Below the pieces are notes generated by a model that ran no database searches, was not told the origin of the DNA, and was given only the letters and a program-made list of their open reading frames with translations. Position numbers and translations under genes: made by a program. A stretch of DNA of 19,053 bases. Source: Paramacrobiotus metropolitanus. Its lineage: Eukaryota; Tardigrada; Eutardigrada; Parachela; Macrobiotidae. Location: positions 1-19,053 of the forward strand of contig NW_026570684.1 in assembly GCF_019649055.1 (NCBI RefSeq), read 5' to 3'. Below, piece after piece: positions 1-8,379 of the stretch. Position 1 is the stretch's first letter, and every line of letters starts with the position of its first letter.

Positions 1-196
1 ATAACCTTCGCAATAAAAATACTTGAATGGACCTAACACTCCAAAAATATCATTTGGTGTACTAGACCGATTAGAAAATGTTTATTGTAAAGATTATCCG
101 GTTTATGTGTATACGGTTTTTGGATCCAGTTATTTTTCCCCAGTAATAATAATAATAAAAAATATGAATGCCCTAGCGCGCCGTGGCTGTTTGTAG
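1..196 (+). other. Partial intron of an upstream Agenet-F-box gene
   Basis: This AT-rich stretch ends in a pyrimidine-containing acceptor (TTTGTAG) directly before the conserved terminal exon of the Agenet-F-box family. By comparison with the three other copies it should be the 3' part of the last intron of a gene that starts left of the window. I see no coding potential in it. Confidence 0.6.
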
Positions 197-352
197 GTGT
201 TATGCGCGACACAAAGCGCTGATCCGCGACCGTCGTCCAGCTTCCGCGGGAAGAAGTGGTGCGTCGATGGGATGGGAAATGTGCGGTTGAAACAACTTTC
301 CCGTATCGCGTTGCATTTTCTTCTGCAACTGTCAAGCCTTCCGGTCCAGTAA
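197..352 (+). CDS. Terminal exon of an upstream Agenet-F-box gene (partial, copy 0)
   Basis: An open reading frame of 51 codons plus TAA follows a TTTGTAG acceptor. The peptide begins VLCATQSADPRPSSSF, has GKKWC near the middle and ends LSRIALHFLLQLSSLPVQ. It is collinear with the last exons at 6778-6927, 10698-10841 and 17731-17886, all entered in phase 0. The rest of the gene lies outside the window. No known domain is recognised; the fixed features are CAT-x-x-ADPRPS, a GK-x-WC core and the ending LSRI-x-LHFL. It marks the array as extending leftward. Whether the missing part of this copy is intact cannot be told. Confidence 0.75.
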   Translation: MLCATQSADPRPSSSFRGKKWCVDGMGNVRLKQLSRIALHFLLQLSSLPVQ

Positions 353-940
353 AGCTCTGTTGGTGTCGGTATTTGCGAGATGAATGCGTACCGGTGTGAC
401 CATAGGAAATATCACTGCAATATTTCTGGGATTTACTGGAGTTTGATAAAGTAAATGCGGTTAGATTTGTTGCGTAATTTGTTTTTTCGTTTTCTGTTGA
501 CGATCTTTTCGGCAGTTTTTTATCCTGTTTTAACCATAACAGGCTAATTAACTTTGGCAGGTCGCTGTTTCTTCACTAATCCATAGCGCTTCGTAGTCGT
601 TGTAGTGGCATTAGTGCCGCATTATTGAATGTATAAACAACGAAGCATGCGTTTTGCAAGTTATCACTTATTAGCTGATAATATCACACTAAACGACCAC
701 CCATTCAGTACGCTGAGAGAGTACGTAGTAATGAATGGACTGCGTTATTCCGTCTCTCGCTCAGTGGATAGTAAGACGCCATCCGGCCTGAAAAAATCTT
801 GGGAATTGCATTTAGGCATATCTCGTTGTCTACTGTTTATAGCGAAGCACGCGAATACCATCCACACTGAGGCGTCGCCAGATTTCAAGCGACATGGTAG
901 AACAATTTAAAATAATTTATTAAAATATTATAAGGTTTGA
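353..940. other. Intergenic spacer
   Basis: This AT-rich spacer lies between the copy 0 terminal exon and the promoter-like region of BTB-Kelch copy 1. A 93-codon open frame at 629-910 has no recognisable domain, no splice context and no counterpart elsewhere in the window, so I do not call it a gene. Nothing else is supported. Confidence 0.5.
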
Positions 941-946
941 ACGGAA

Positions 947-1017
947 GTACGTACGTTAAGTTCCGACGATGTACGTACGTTTTTATATCCGCCGTTAGCG
1001 CGATGCGCTGTTCAGTT
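947..1017 (+). promoter_or_regulatory. Candidate core promoter upstream of BTB-Kelch copy 1
   Basis: Two copies of GTACGTACGT (947-956 and 971-980) precede a TATA-like TTTTATATCC (981-990). A TCAGTT initiator-like match (1012-1017) follows, with its A about 30 nt after the TATA start, which is the usual metazoan TATA-Inr spacing. A related arrangement (ACGTACGT at 8216-8223, then GCGCGAT and CTCAGT) is found upstream of F-box copy 2. Assignment as a promoter is inference; it would imply a 5' leader of about 500 nt, spliced or unspliced. Confidence 0.35.
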
Positions 1018-1034
1018 GGACAGACACTGAGTTG

Positions 1035-1090
1035 CGCTTTTAATTTCGCTTTTAATTTCGCTTTGCTTTCGCCAGTTGCGCTTTTAATTT
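1035..1090 (+). repeat. Short direct repeats CGCTTTTAATTT
   Basis: Three exact copies of the 12-mer CGCTTTTAATTT occur at 1035-1046, 1047-1058 and 1079-1090. The first two abut; the third follows a partial CGCTTT-rich stretch. They lie in the presumed 5' leader of BTB-Kelch copy 1. The related region upstream of F-box copy 2 does not carry this array, so it is a local expansion. Confidence 0.7.
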
Positions 1091-1137
1091 CGCTTAGTGC
1101 TTATTAAGCATTGTTGAGCTTTTTATGGATTAAGAAG

Positions 1138-1517
1138 CAGGATTTCAGCGTTCCCGGTAGACAGAGGTTTTCTTCGTACAAAAACGGCTGCATACAGTAC
1201 CGTGTGCCACTAGGGCGGGCCGCACGCTGGTGATTGAACAATTTCCCGGGCCCTCCCAATTTTTGTGCGACCGGCTTGTAGCTGCAGATTAGTTTGCGGC
1301 TTTGCGCACAGCTTACAGTCGAAGAAGCAAAGCCATCAAATAGGACTCGCACCTGCGACGTTGTTTTATTATTCACTTTGCATTCTTTGCAAGAAAGAAT
1401 TTTGCGGATTACACATTGTAGTTAGTATTGAGGTATACTGTTGGCAGTAAAACCCCTTCGACATCGATTACAAATTTACGCGCTTATCAGGTGTCGAAAC
1501 CATAACGTGTTTTTGCC
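1138..1517 (+). promoter_or_regulatory. Leader block, copy A (upstream of BTB-Kelch copy 1)
   Basis: The first part (about 1140-1240: GGTAGACAGAGGTTTTC, then CATACAGTACCGTGT, then GAGGCGGGC-like and GCACGCTGG words) recurs at about 7086-7168 and, more diverged, at 8380-8480. The second part (TACAGTCG, then TTGTTTTATTATTCAC, then TGTCGAAACC just before the ATG) recurs at about 8570-8695. It is conserved noncoding sequence shared between two different gene families, so it is probably a duplicated 5' leader or promoter-proximal region. A role in expression is inference. Confidence 0.5.
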
Positions 1518-3828
1518 ATGATGGGTCCTAAACCGAAGAAGTTGAAACCGTCGGATCAAGCAGACTCGAAATCCGTTAGGATCCAGCTGCGCATCGGCAG
1601 TTCCGAAGTGTCCGTGGACAAAGCTGCTCTGGCGGCCGAATCAGCATACTTCGCCACCTTGTTCGCCGGGAATTTCAAGGAGAGCGCCTCGACCGCCATC
1701 CAACTCCAGCAACCGGCCAACGTCTGCCTGGAAACGCTCGTCCAATTGGTGGAGAAAGGCCGGGAACTGTCTATTGAACGGAAAGACGCCGTTAAAGTGT
1801 GGATGGCCGCCAAATATCTGCAAATGGAGAAAGTGGAGAAAAGGGCTGGCGATATCTTGGATAAGCAGATGGAACGACCGAAGCATGCCTACCGCTTGTG
1901 GCGATTGGCCCGTCGCAAGGGCATGCCGGATCTGGAGACATTGACCTTTGGAGTGATTTTCAAGAAGTTTCTGAGCGGTGCCAAATTTTCCCAGTTTTCA
2001 AAAGCTTGCCAGGCGGAGTTCCTCAAGTGCTCGGTGGACGAGGTCACCGCTCTGCTGTCCCATGCAGATTTCGTTCCACAATCCGAAGCCATGGTGTATC
2101 AGGTTAGTACGGCAATTGAGACTCTTAACTTTTAGTTCAGATTGGTTTTGGAAACAGTGAGAACAGCAGTTTGTGCGTTTTGCTATAGTTTCATGTGGTG
2201 AAGGTAAAAAGGGAATTAAAGCTTGAAAAACAATGGTAAATTCAGTACATGTTCCGGTATAATCTCGAGTGTTGACCTGTGTAATTCCGGCGTGTAATTT
2301 CCTGTGTAATTTCTGTAATGTAAACCTCGTATTCCGGTGTAATCTCGAATCTGGTATGTTAACCTGTGCGCTCTGTAGATGATAATGTGGTGGTGCGCGC
2401 ATGATGCCACGGAGCGAATGCAGCATGTGTATCGTCTTCTGAGCGGCAGCGTTGCGTGGGATGATCTGGATCTAAATCTGCTGATCGCCACCGCGAGCGG
2501 ACAACTACTTGAAGCACTGAAACAGATTGCGGAAGAGCGCCAAATGGGTTGTGGAGCGTTGTTGAAGCGTGCAGCGAAGAAAGAGGCCATCTTCTACCAC
2601 ATGCGCAAAGGTCATCCGCACCAGCTTCTCCGCTTCGACTTCATCCGCAACGAACTGACCAAGCTGGACACGCCGGTGCAAGCGAAGCTGGCTGAGTGTT
2701 GGCCCCGGGTTAAAGCCGATGGATTCGCGGTAGCCGTGGGCCGGGAACTGATCCTGCCTGTCCAGACGGATGGGAAGTATGACGATGTGATTGCGATGGA
2801 CTGCATCAGTGGCGCCACCCGCTCTATCATGGGGATACGCCCTTCAGCGAGGAATGCATGTGTGTCGTTGCGGCGGGCGCGGAGCTGTTCGGCGCTTCTG
2901 GTGGTAGTCGTTACTCCGTGAACTGGCACTGTTTCGATCTGGCCACGGGAAAAGTGCGTCGGGCGTCTAAGATGGCGCTGCATACGGTTAGTGGCAAAGG
3001 TGGTGGATACAAGTTGAAATACGACCGGTAAGTCTCGTTTAAATGCTTGTCTTTGATGGATTTTCTGGAAAATACATAATAAATTCGCGCATTTGTAGAT
3101 CATCCATGGAAGGAGTCTCGATTGGCCGCGATACGATCGTCTTTTCGTCGGTGGGGTCCGTTAACGCAAAGCACGATTACAATCCGGAATGCAAGGTGGA
3201 GTTGTACGATGTTCGCAGCAACCAGTGGACGGAGCATACCAGTTGGACGAATGAAAAACGATTTCATCATCGTTGTGGGACGATTGTCCTGGACGGGTAT
3301 CTGTACTTGACGGGCGGATGCGTGGATGCTGAAGGGTTTTCATTCTACTGGAAGAAGAGTAGCCGGGTGACGTCAGCATGCTTCCGTGTCTCACTGAGTG
3401 AAGACAGAATGTACCGTCCCCAACCGGAAGCCATCGCGAATCTGAACGTGGCACGCTATCAGCATTGCGCCTTCATCAAGGACGGACAGATTTGGGTGTA
3501 CGGCGGAACGACCCATGTGGGCGGGGATAATAAGCGCACGCGGGCGCTGATGTCCTTCGAAAGATACGATGTCAAAGGGAATGAGTGGACCCTGGTGGAT
3601 GTGCCGATGTCGAAGGAACTGCAAGCGGAACTGGCTGGTGGTGATTATGCGCAGAAAACATTCTGTCTGCCGCTGCAGCATCGCCTTCCGCCGGAGTGCT
3701 TGATTAGCGACATTGAAGGGTATTATGATGAAAATCAAAGTGACGATGAATCTGGAACCGCTGAGGATAACTCTGGAGCAGGTGAAGATGACTCGGAAAT
3801 GGAGGATGACAGTGATAGCGCCGAATGA
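1518..3828 (+). CDS. BTB-BACK-Kelch protein, copy 1 (one single-base frame break)
   Basis: There are three exons: 1518-2102, 2379-3027 and 3099-3828. Intron 1 is phase 0 (CAG|GTTAGT..TGTAG) and intron 2 is phase 2 (CG|GTAAGT..TGTAG). Exon 1 gives a lysine-rich start (PKPKK), a BTB fold at about residues 20-118 (VRIQLRIGSSEVSVDKAALAA, split here: key words DKAALAAESAYFATLF and AAKYLQMEKV), then a BACK domain that crosses into exon 2 (MIMWWCAHDATERM). Exons 2 and 3 give Kelch blades with double-glycine ends (YLYLTGG, IWVYGG) and an Asp/Glu-rich tail of about 30 residues. Such proteins normally bind CUL3 through BTB and substrates through Kelch. At 2831-2834 a run of four G breaks the frame: the paralogue at 13480-13540 shows that one base is missing. 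As read, translation would stop at 2919-2921 after about 375 residues, keeping only BTB, BACK and the first part of Kelch. A homopolymer assembly error is as likely as a true mutation. Confidence 0.85.
2103..2378 (+). other. Intron 1 of BTB-Kelch copy 1, with internal degenerate repeats
   Basis: The intron lies between CAG|GTTAGT and TGTAG|ATG. It contains diverged repeats of a unit with TTCCGGTRTAATCTCGA, at 2252-2268 and 2332-2348, each followed some bases later by an ACCTGTG word. Shorter pieces (TTCCGGCGTGTAATT, CTGTGTAATTTC) lie between. The matching intron in copy 2 (12825-13035) is shorter and lacks these repeats. Confidence 0.65.
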
Positions 3829-4575
3829 CCAACCCGCGCTTTGCTGTGCATTACGAGTATTAGTGTGTTTTTTTTTCAGTGTTTTTTATCAGTTGTCACT
3901 TGTCAGTGCCGAATATTCTGCTGTATTTTCAACCATTTTTTGCATGTTTCGTGCATATATTTCTGTAATTTTCGTATATTGATTATTTTGCCATGGATAT
4001 AAATTGCATTTTAAATCAAGAAGGGTAGCCGTAGCGAATTGGGCGAAGTACGTACGAGTAGATATAGCCATCATAGTGGTAATTATAACTTGTCCATAAG
4101 GGCATCAGTTATTTCACTTACCCTTAAACAAATTACCCAACACTCAACAGAATCTGTACATGTTGTACAGTACTTTCACAATAATTTTTTTCAGTTTTGT
4201 AACAAAATTAGTATGATGTTGTAATAATAATGCAATTACTGCATCTGCACAGAGTTTTGTGGAAATGCGCTGGAAGTCTGGAACACTGAACCGAAAATAC
4301 AAAATAACGAGGTTGACGCCGACCTGTTGAGGTGGTTACTTGGACTAACCATTTCAAATGCCTCCCACCACGGTGCGACAGTTATGCTACAGAAAACGCA
4401 TCCAGCACTGAAGCCGTACTGAAAACAGAAAAATCAGAACAATTTACAAAATCAGCTTGGTCCATTTCTGTGAAACCGAAAAACGTAAATGTCTTTTTGA
4501 CTATAGCCTAATCAGTTCTGTTAACGGAAAATCTTTGTCTTGAACTAGGAAATTCAAGTACTCATTTCATCAACC
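3829..4575. other. Spacer between BTB-Kelch copy 1 and F-box copy 1
   Basis: The first 200 nt are related to the 3' flank of BTB-Kelch copy 2. Shared words in the same order are CAGTTGTCA then TTTTCAACCA, TATTGATTATTT, and ATCAAGAAGG (near 3890-4023 and 14566-14690), which places the spacer inside the duplicated unit. It also holds TACGTACG at 4049-4056 and the perfect 17-nt palindrome CTGTACATGTTGTACAG at 4154-4170. No gene is visible, and no convincing AATAAA signal was found close to the BTB-Kelch stop. Confidence 0.55.
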
Positions 4576-6927
4576 ATGCCGATTCAAGTCTATCAGAGCA
4601 ACAGTGTGGATGTTCTGGGCGATGACGGCCTGCTGCGTTACGGGCGCGTCGTGGATATCGCTGACGATGGGCTGTTCATCGACTTTCTGTGTCCCACCCG
4701 AACACGAGAGCACACTCCGTTTAGCAGTGTCTACCTCCCTACTTCCTTAGAGCCTCTCCATATGCGCGAAATCGACCGGCCTCGTACTGTTCCAACCGCG
4801 CCGATCCCCGTGGAAGTGCTGATACGTGAAACTCCCTTCGATTCATGGATGTGGGTACCAGCTAAAATGGAAAGCCTAGTGAGCTACGAAGCACCTGCTT
4901 TGTATGGTATGGCGCTGGTCCGTTGGTGGAATAAAATGCAGTTCGAGGATATTGTTCCCCTGGAGCGCATTCGCTGGAGGATCCCGGGCCCCGGGGGATG
5001 GTGGGGCGCCTTAGGGATGCCTGCTCCCTCGCAGTTTGCATTGACTCTTCTTGACTGTGGTGAGGGGATTGTTGAGGGTGCCGTATTTGCTCAACCCGAT
5101 GCCGTGATCAAAGGAAAGTTTTCCAAGTGGAGCATGGCGTTGCCGAAAGAATTGGCTGTTAATGGATACATCCTCCAGCGCTATAACTGGGAACTGTGGA
5201 TGCGCGAGCCTTTCTGCTGTGTGAATTTTGCGGATGGACGCTTGCAGTGTATTGAACGTCGAACAGCAGCCGAGAAAGCCGAAGCAGTATCGGAAAAGGA
5301 GGCGCGTTATTCGAATTTGGAGGGGGCTACGGTGAGACATTATTATTGAGACTGACTGATCACGTTTTATTTAGCTAATGGATTAGCCTTTGCAGGACAG
5401 TTTTGACGGGGTACTGGGACTAATGTGTTCTTTTTATCCTAATAAATGTCTGCTGTATGTTTCAACGCAAGACGAAGCTCCAGTGGACGAAATCGATGCA
5501 CTAACTGTGGAAGTGTGGCAGGAAGTGTTTTCCCATCTGGAGACTTGGGACCAGAACAGACTCCGCACAGTGTGCTTTGCATGGAACGCCATCCTTGAGT
5601 CATCTGTCATAACTGCCCAGCTAGTGCTGAAGACGACTGGATATAGCGGTACGTTTGAAACCTCGCGCACACTTGTCCCCTGCATGATGTCGACGATCTT
5701 CAACTGTCTGCGTGCATCCACAAAGCACATTATTCTGAGCGATCCGGAGCGTATTCTGTATGTGGAAGATCTTTTACAACTTTTGGATGTGATTAACTAC
5801 ACTGGAAAGCGCAACACTGAAGTCAGTGTTTTAGCGATCTGGTTGGTTGGTTGCCGGTGTAAGTTTTCCCTTGGCATGATTTCGTACGCCGACGAGTGTG
5901 TTGTGCATCATTCTGACCACTCCGTGAACCAGTTCCACGGCCGGTGTGGCAATTTCTTCAACGATTTCATCGTGACGTGTGGTTCTCTGCCGTGTGATAG
6001 AATGCGCTTGGTCCGCTGTGCAGTGCAACTCTCCATTCCGGAATGCAACGGCAGGTACGATGTCGACTTGGTACCTGCTGAATCGCAGCTCGTGCTGACG
6101 GCTTGGCTGCCATTGGGCGATGAATTCAAATGTGCCTTGTGGAATGCGCTGGATATGAGTTTGCCAGTGATGGACCAGCAGCATTTGGCAAAGATGAAGA
6201 AAAAACTGGAGACGGTTCCGGATTTTGACTGGTTGTGTTTTGATCTTGTGACGATGTGCCGGGTAAATCTTGGAAATTTCACATTCCGTATTATCGTTTC
6301 CGTATTATCATTTCTTTTCCGTATTATCGTTCCCAAGGCCACTTGGATAAATTTGACACGCAAAGGTTGCGTAGTACTAATTCGACGTTTTTCGCAGTCC
6401 GGACATTTTTAACAATAAAGATTCACCATTGCGTAACTTACTCTGTACGCCAGAAACCAGGTATTCTCTGCGTTGTTCCACATATTAGAAAATTCAGTTA
6501 ATTTTTATTGATTCGTCTACAAGTTCATCAACACGCAGTTATTTTTGAAAAGTTTCTTGCATGAAAAACGCGGGGAATACCTGGTCTCTGGTGTGTGGTA
6601 CGCGAATCTGTGTTGTTTGAATGCCCGAAATGCGATAAATCTCGTAGTTTCTGTTCTAGAGCATGTTCTCGTATTCGACAATTTGTAGTATATTTTCTGT
6701 GCGCGATTCATACGAAGTATTTTAAATTAGGTACTTTGTGGTGTCCCATGGATGCGGCGTTACCGTCTTTTTTGTAGGTCTTATGTGCAACGCAGACAGC
6801 TGATCCGCGACCGTCGTCCAGTTTTCGCGGGAAGAAATGGTGTGCTTATTGGTGGCAAGACATACAGTTGGAACAACTGAACCGAATTGCACTGCATTTC
6901 CTTACCCAGCTGATTTTTCCGCAGTGA
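4576..6927 (+). CDS. Agenet/Tudor-F-box protein, copy 1 (intact, 590 aa)
   Basis: Exons are 4576-5331 (252 codons), 5396-6262 (289 codons) and 6778-6927 (49 codons plus TGA). Both introns are phase 0 (ACG|GTGAG..TTTGCAG; CGG|GTAAAT..TTTGTAG). The start is fixed by the MPIQVYQSNSV match to copy 2. Residues about 10-55 (VDVLGDDGLLRYGRVVDI, TPFSSVYLP) and 78-133 (VEVLIRE, WMWVPAKME, FEDIVPLERIR) look like the two tandem Agenet/Tudor repeats of FMRP-family proteins. In human FMRP the equivalents are IPFHDVRFPPP, DEVEVYSR, WWLAKVRM and NEIVTIERLR, recalled from memory. Residues about 150-240 may be a KH0-like remnant. An F-box follows at about 288-320 (TVEVWQEVFSHLETW, RLRTVCFAWNAIL). The C-terminal exon is conserved but unrecognised. 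Expected role: an SCF substrate receptor, with the Tudor pair reading a methylated residue or a peptide; the ligand is unknown. It is the only type B copy here without lesions. Agenet assignment is by eye, F-box is firmer. Confidence 0.85.
6284..6329 (+). repeat. Three copies of TTCCGTATTATCR
   Basis: The 13-mer TTCCGTATTATC(G/A) occurs at 6284-6296, 6298-6310 and 6317-6329, just after the exon 2 donor. It is absent from the corresponding intron of copy 2 and so is a recent local expansion. No function is evident. Confidence 0.75.
6450..6591. mobile_element. Foldback (MITE-like) inverted repeat in the intron
   Basis: A 28-nt left arm (6450-6477, starting CCAGAAACCAGGTATT) is inverted at 6564-6591 (ending AATACCTGGTCTCTGG), with 24 of 28 positions pairing. 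The AT-rich interior is about 86 nt and has no open frame of note. Total length is about 142 nt. I could not find clear target-site duplications, so a non-autonomous transposon is one possibility and an intronic RNA hairpin another. Confidence 0.45.
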
Positions 6928-7085
6928 TTACGGAAAGTCTTAATCGTTGAGTGTGATTACAAAAAGTGCAATTAGGAGTTTTTTTTTATAATGAACAGTA
7001 GTGGCAATAGTGTTTTGCAGTGAAATGCAGTTGGGATTAGCGTTCGTCTAACAAAACTACTTGAATCTGATGCGCAAAATTTCAG

Positions 7086-7168
7086 GGTTCTCGGTAGACA
7101 AAGGTTTTTCATCGTACTAAACGGCGACATACAGTACCGTGTACCACGAGGGCGGGCTGCACGCTTGG
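7086..7168 (+). repeat. Leader block, copy B (fused to the Kelch remnant)
   Basis: It matches the leader block at about 1143-1235: CTCGGTAGACAAAGGTTTTTC, broken here as CGGTAGACA then GGTTTTTC, then CATACAGTACCGTGTACCA, then AGGGCGGGCTGCACGCT. Downstream it runs straight into Kelch exon sequence at about 7171, so everything that normally lies between the two (rest of leader, exons 1 and 2, introns) is missing. This indicates a deletion or a template-jump duplication. Confidence 0.65.
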
Positions 7169-7170
7169 TA

Positions 7171-7832
7171 GCGAAATACGATTATAATCCGGTATGCAAG
7201 GTAGAGTTGTACGACGTTCGCAGCAACACATGGACGGAGCGTACCAGTTAAAAAGATATTCCATCACCGCTGTGGCACGATTGTCTTGGACTGGTACTCG
7301 TACCTATACTTCACGTTCACGGGCGGCTGCGTAGATGCCGGAGGGTTTTCGTTCTACTAACAGAGCAGTAGTCAGGCGACGTCAGCATGCTTCCCTGTCT
7401 CACTGAGTGATTACCATCCCCAATCGGAATCCATCGCGAATCTTAACATCCCACGTTATTAGCACTGCGTCTTTATCAAGGACGGACAGATTTGGGTGTA
7501 CGGCGGGACGACCCATGTGGGCGGGAACAATAAGCGCACGCGGGCGCTGACGTCCTTTGGAAGATACGATGCCAAAAGGGATGAGTGGACCCTGGTGGAT
7601 GTGCCGGTGTGTGACAAAGGAACTGCAAGCGGAACGGGCTGGTGGTGATTATGCGCAGAAGACCTTCTGTTTGTCGCTGCAGCATCGCCTTCCGCCGGAG
7701 TGCTTGGTTAGCGACATTGAAGGCTATTACGAAGAAGATCAACGTAACGATCATTCCGGAACCGATGAGGGTAACTCGGGAACCGACGAAGATGAGTCGG
7801 AAATGGAGGGTGTCAGTGAGATTGACGAATAG
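7171..7832 (+). pseudogene. BTB-Kelch remnant: exon 3 only, decayed
   Basis: This aligns to exon 3 of BTB-Kelch copy 1 from about 3168 onward, beginning AAATACGATTATAATCCG. There is no BTB, no BACK and no start codon. Lesions include a deletion giving an in-frame TAA at 7249-7251, TGG to TAA at 7358-7360, CAG to TAG at 7460-7462, and a +4 frameshift at about 7603-7618 (GTGTGTGACAAAGG in place of ATGTCGAAGG). After that the frame is open to TAG at 7830-7832 and carries the conserved QHRLPPECLVSDIEGYY and an acidic tail with GTDE-type repeats. The later half is closer to copy 2 than to copy 1 in its tail wording (SDIEGYYEEDQRND). It cannot make a full protein. Confidence 0.85.
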
Positions 7833-8379
7833 CCAACCGGCAGGGATCACGAACACGTTTAGCTGCGAATTAGTGCTGCGTTGGATACTTGTTTGTCATA
7901 AATAATTATCAGTGTTAAATAAGCTGCGTTTTTCTTTAACCCAGGGCCCTGGTCTGCACTTTCCTTGTGTACACCTTTTTGAATTTTTTGAGTTTATTTT
8001 TGTCTAGAATGTGATTTGCTCAGATAAAGGTTCTCGTATCCGCCGTGTCGGCCGATAATAAGCATATTCTCAGCGAGGATCTTACGCATTGATACGACAG
8101 GCCAAGCTTCTAGGGCAAGTCTGCTTGAGCGATTGATCGAGTAACAACGGTTACGCCCTCGAAAAGTTCCGCTTAAAGGTCAATTCTAAATACAGCACAT
8201 CGATATTCGGTTCAGACGTACGTGTTTTCATTCGCATTTAATGCGCGATATCTCAGTGCACGTTAAGTATATTTTTAACAAGTTCTTTACATACTACTTA
8301 TGCAATTTCTTAGTTGCTTCGTTCACAACTGCGCTTCACGCTAAAGTGTACTTTTAAGTTTTGACGAGTTAAAAGACAG

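Larger units (their letters stand above)
6263..6777 (+). other. Intron 2 of F-box copy 1
   Basis: The 515-nt intron lies between CGG|GTAAAT and TTTGTAG|GTC. It is the longest intron of this copy; the matching intron of copy 2 is 231 nt. The extra length holds a small repeat array (6284-6329) and a foldback structure (6450-6591), both listed separately. An 81-codon open frame crossing the donor is only read-through of exon 2. Confidence 0.75.

Noticed and set aside
629-910. 93-codon open frame in the left spacer
   Set aside because: No domain, no splice or promoter context, no copy elsewhere in the array, and a length expected by chance.
7476-7856. Minus-strand open frame with a hydrophobic start
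   Set aside because: It is the antisense of the acidic tail and Kelch exon: GAT and GAA codons read backward give Ile and Phe. The same shadow appears antisense to the other copies (14066-14614, 3391-3738).
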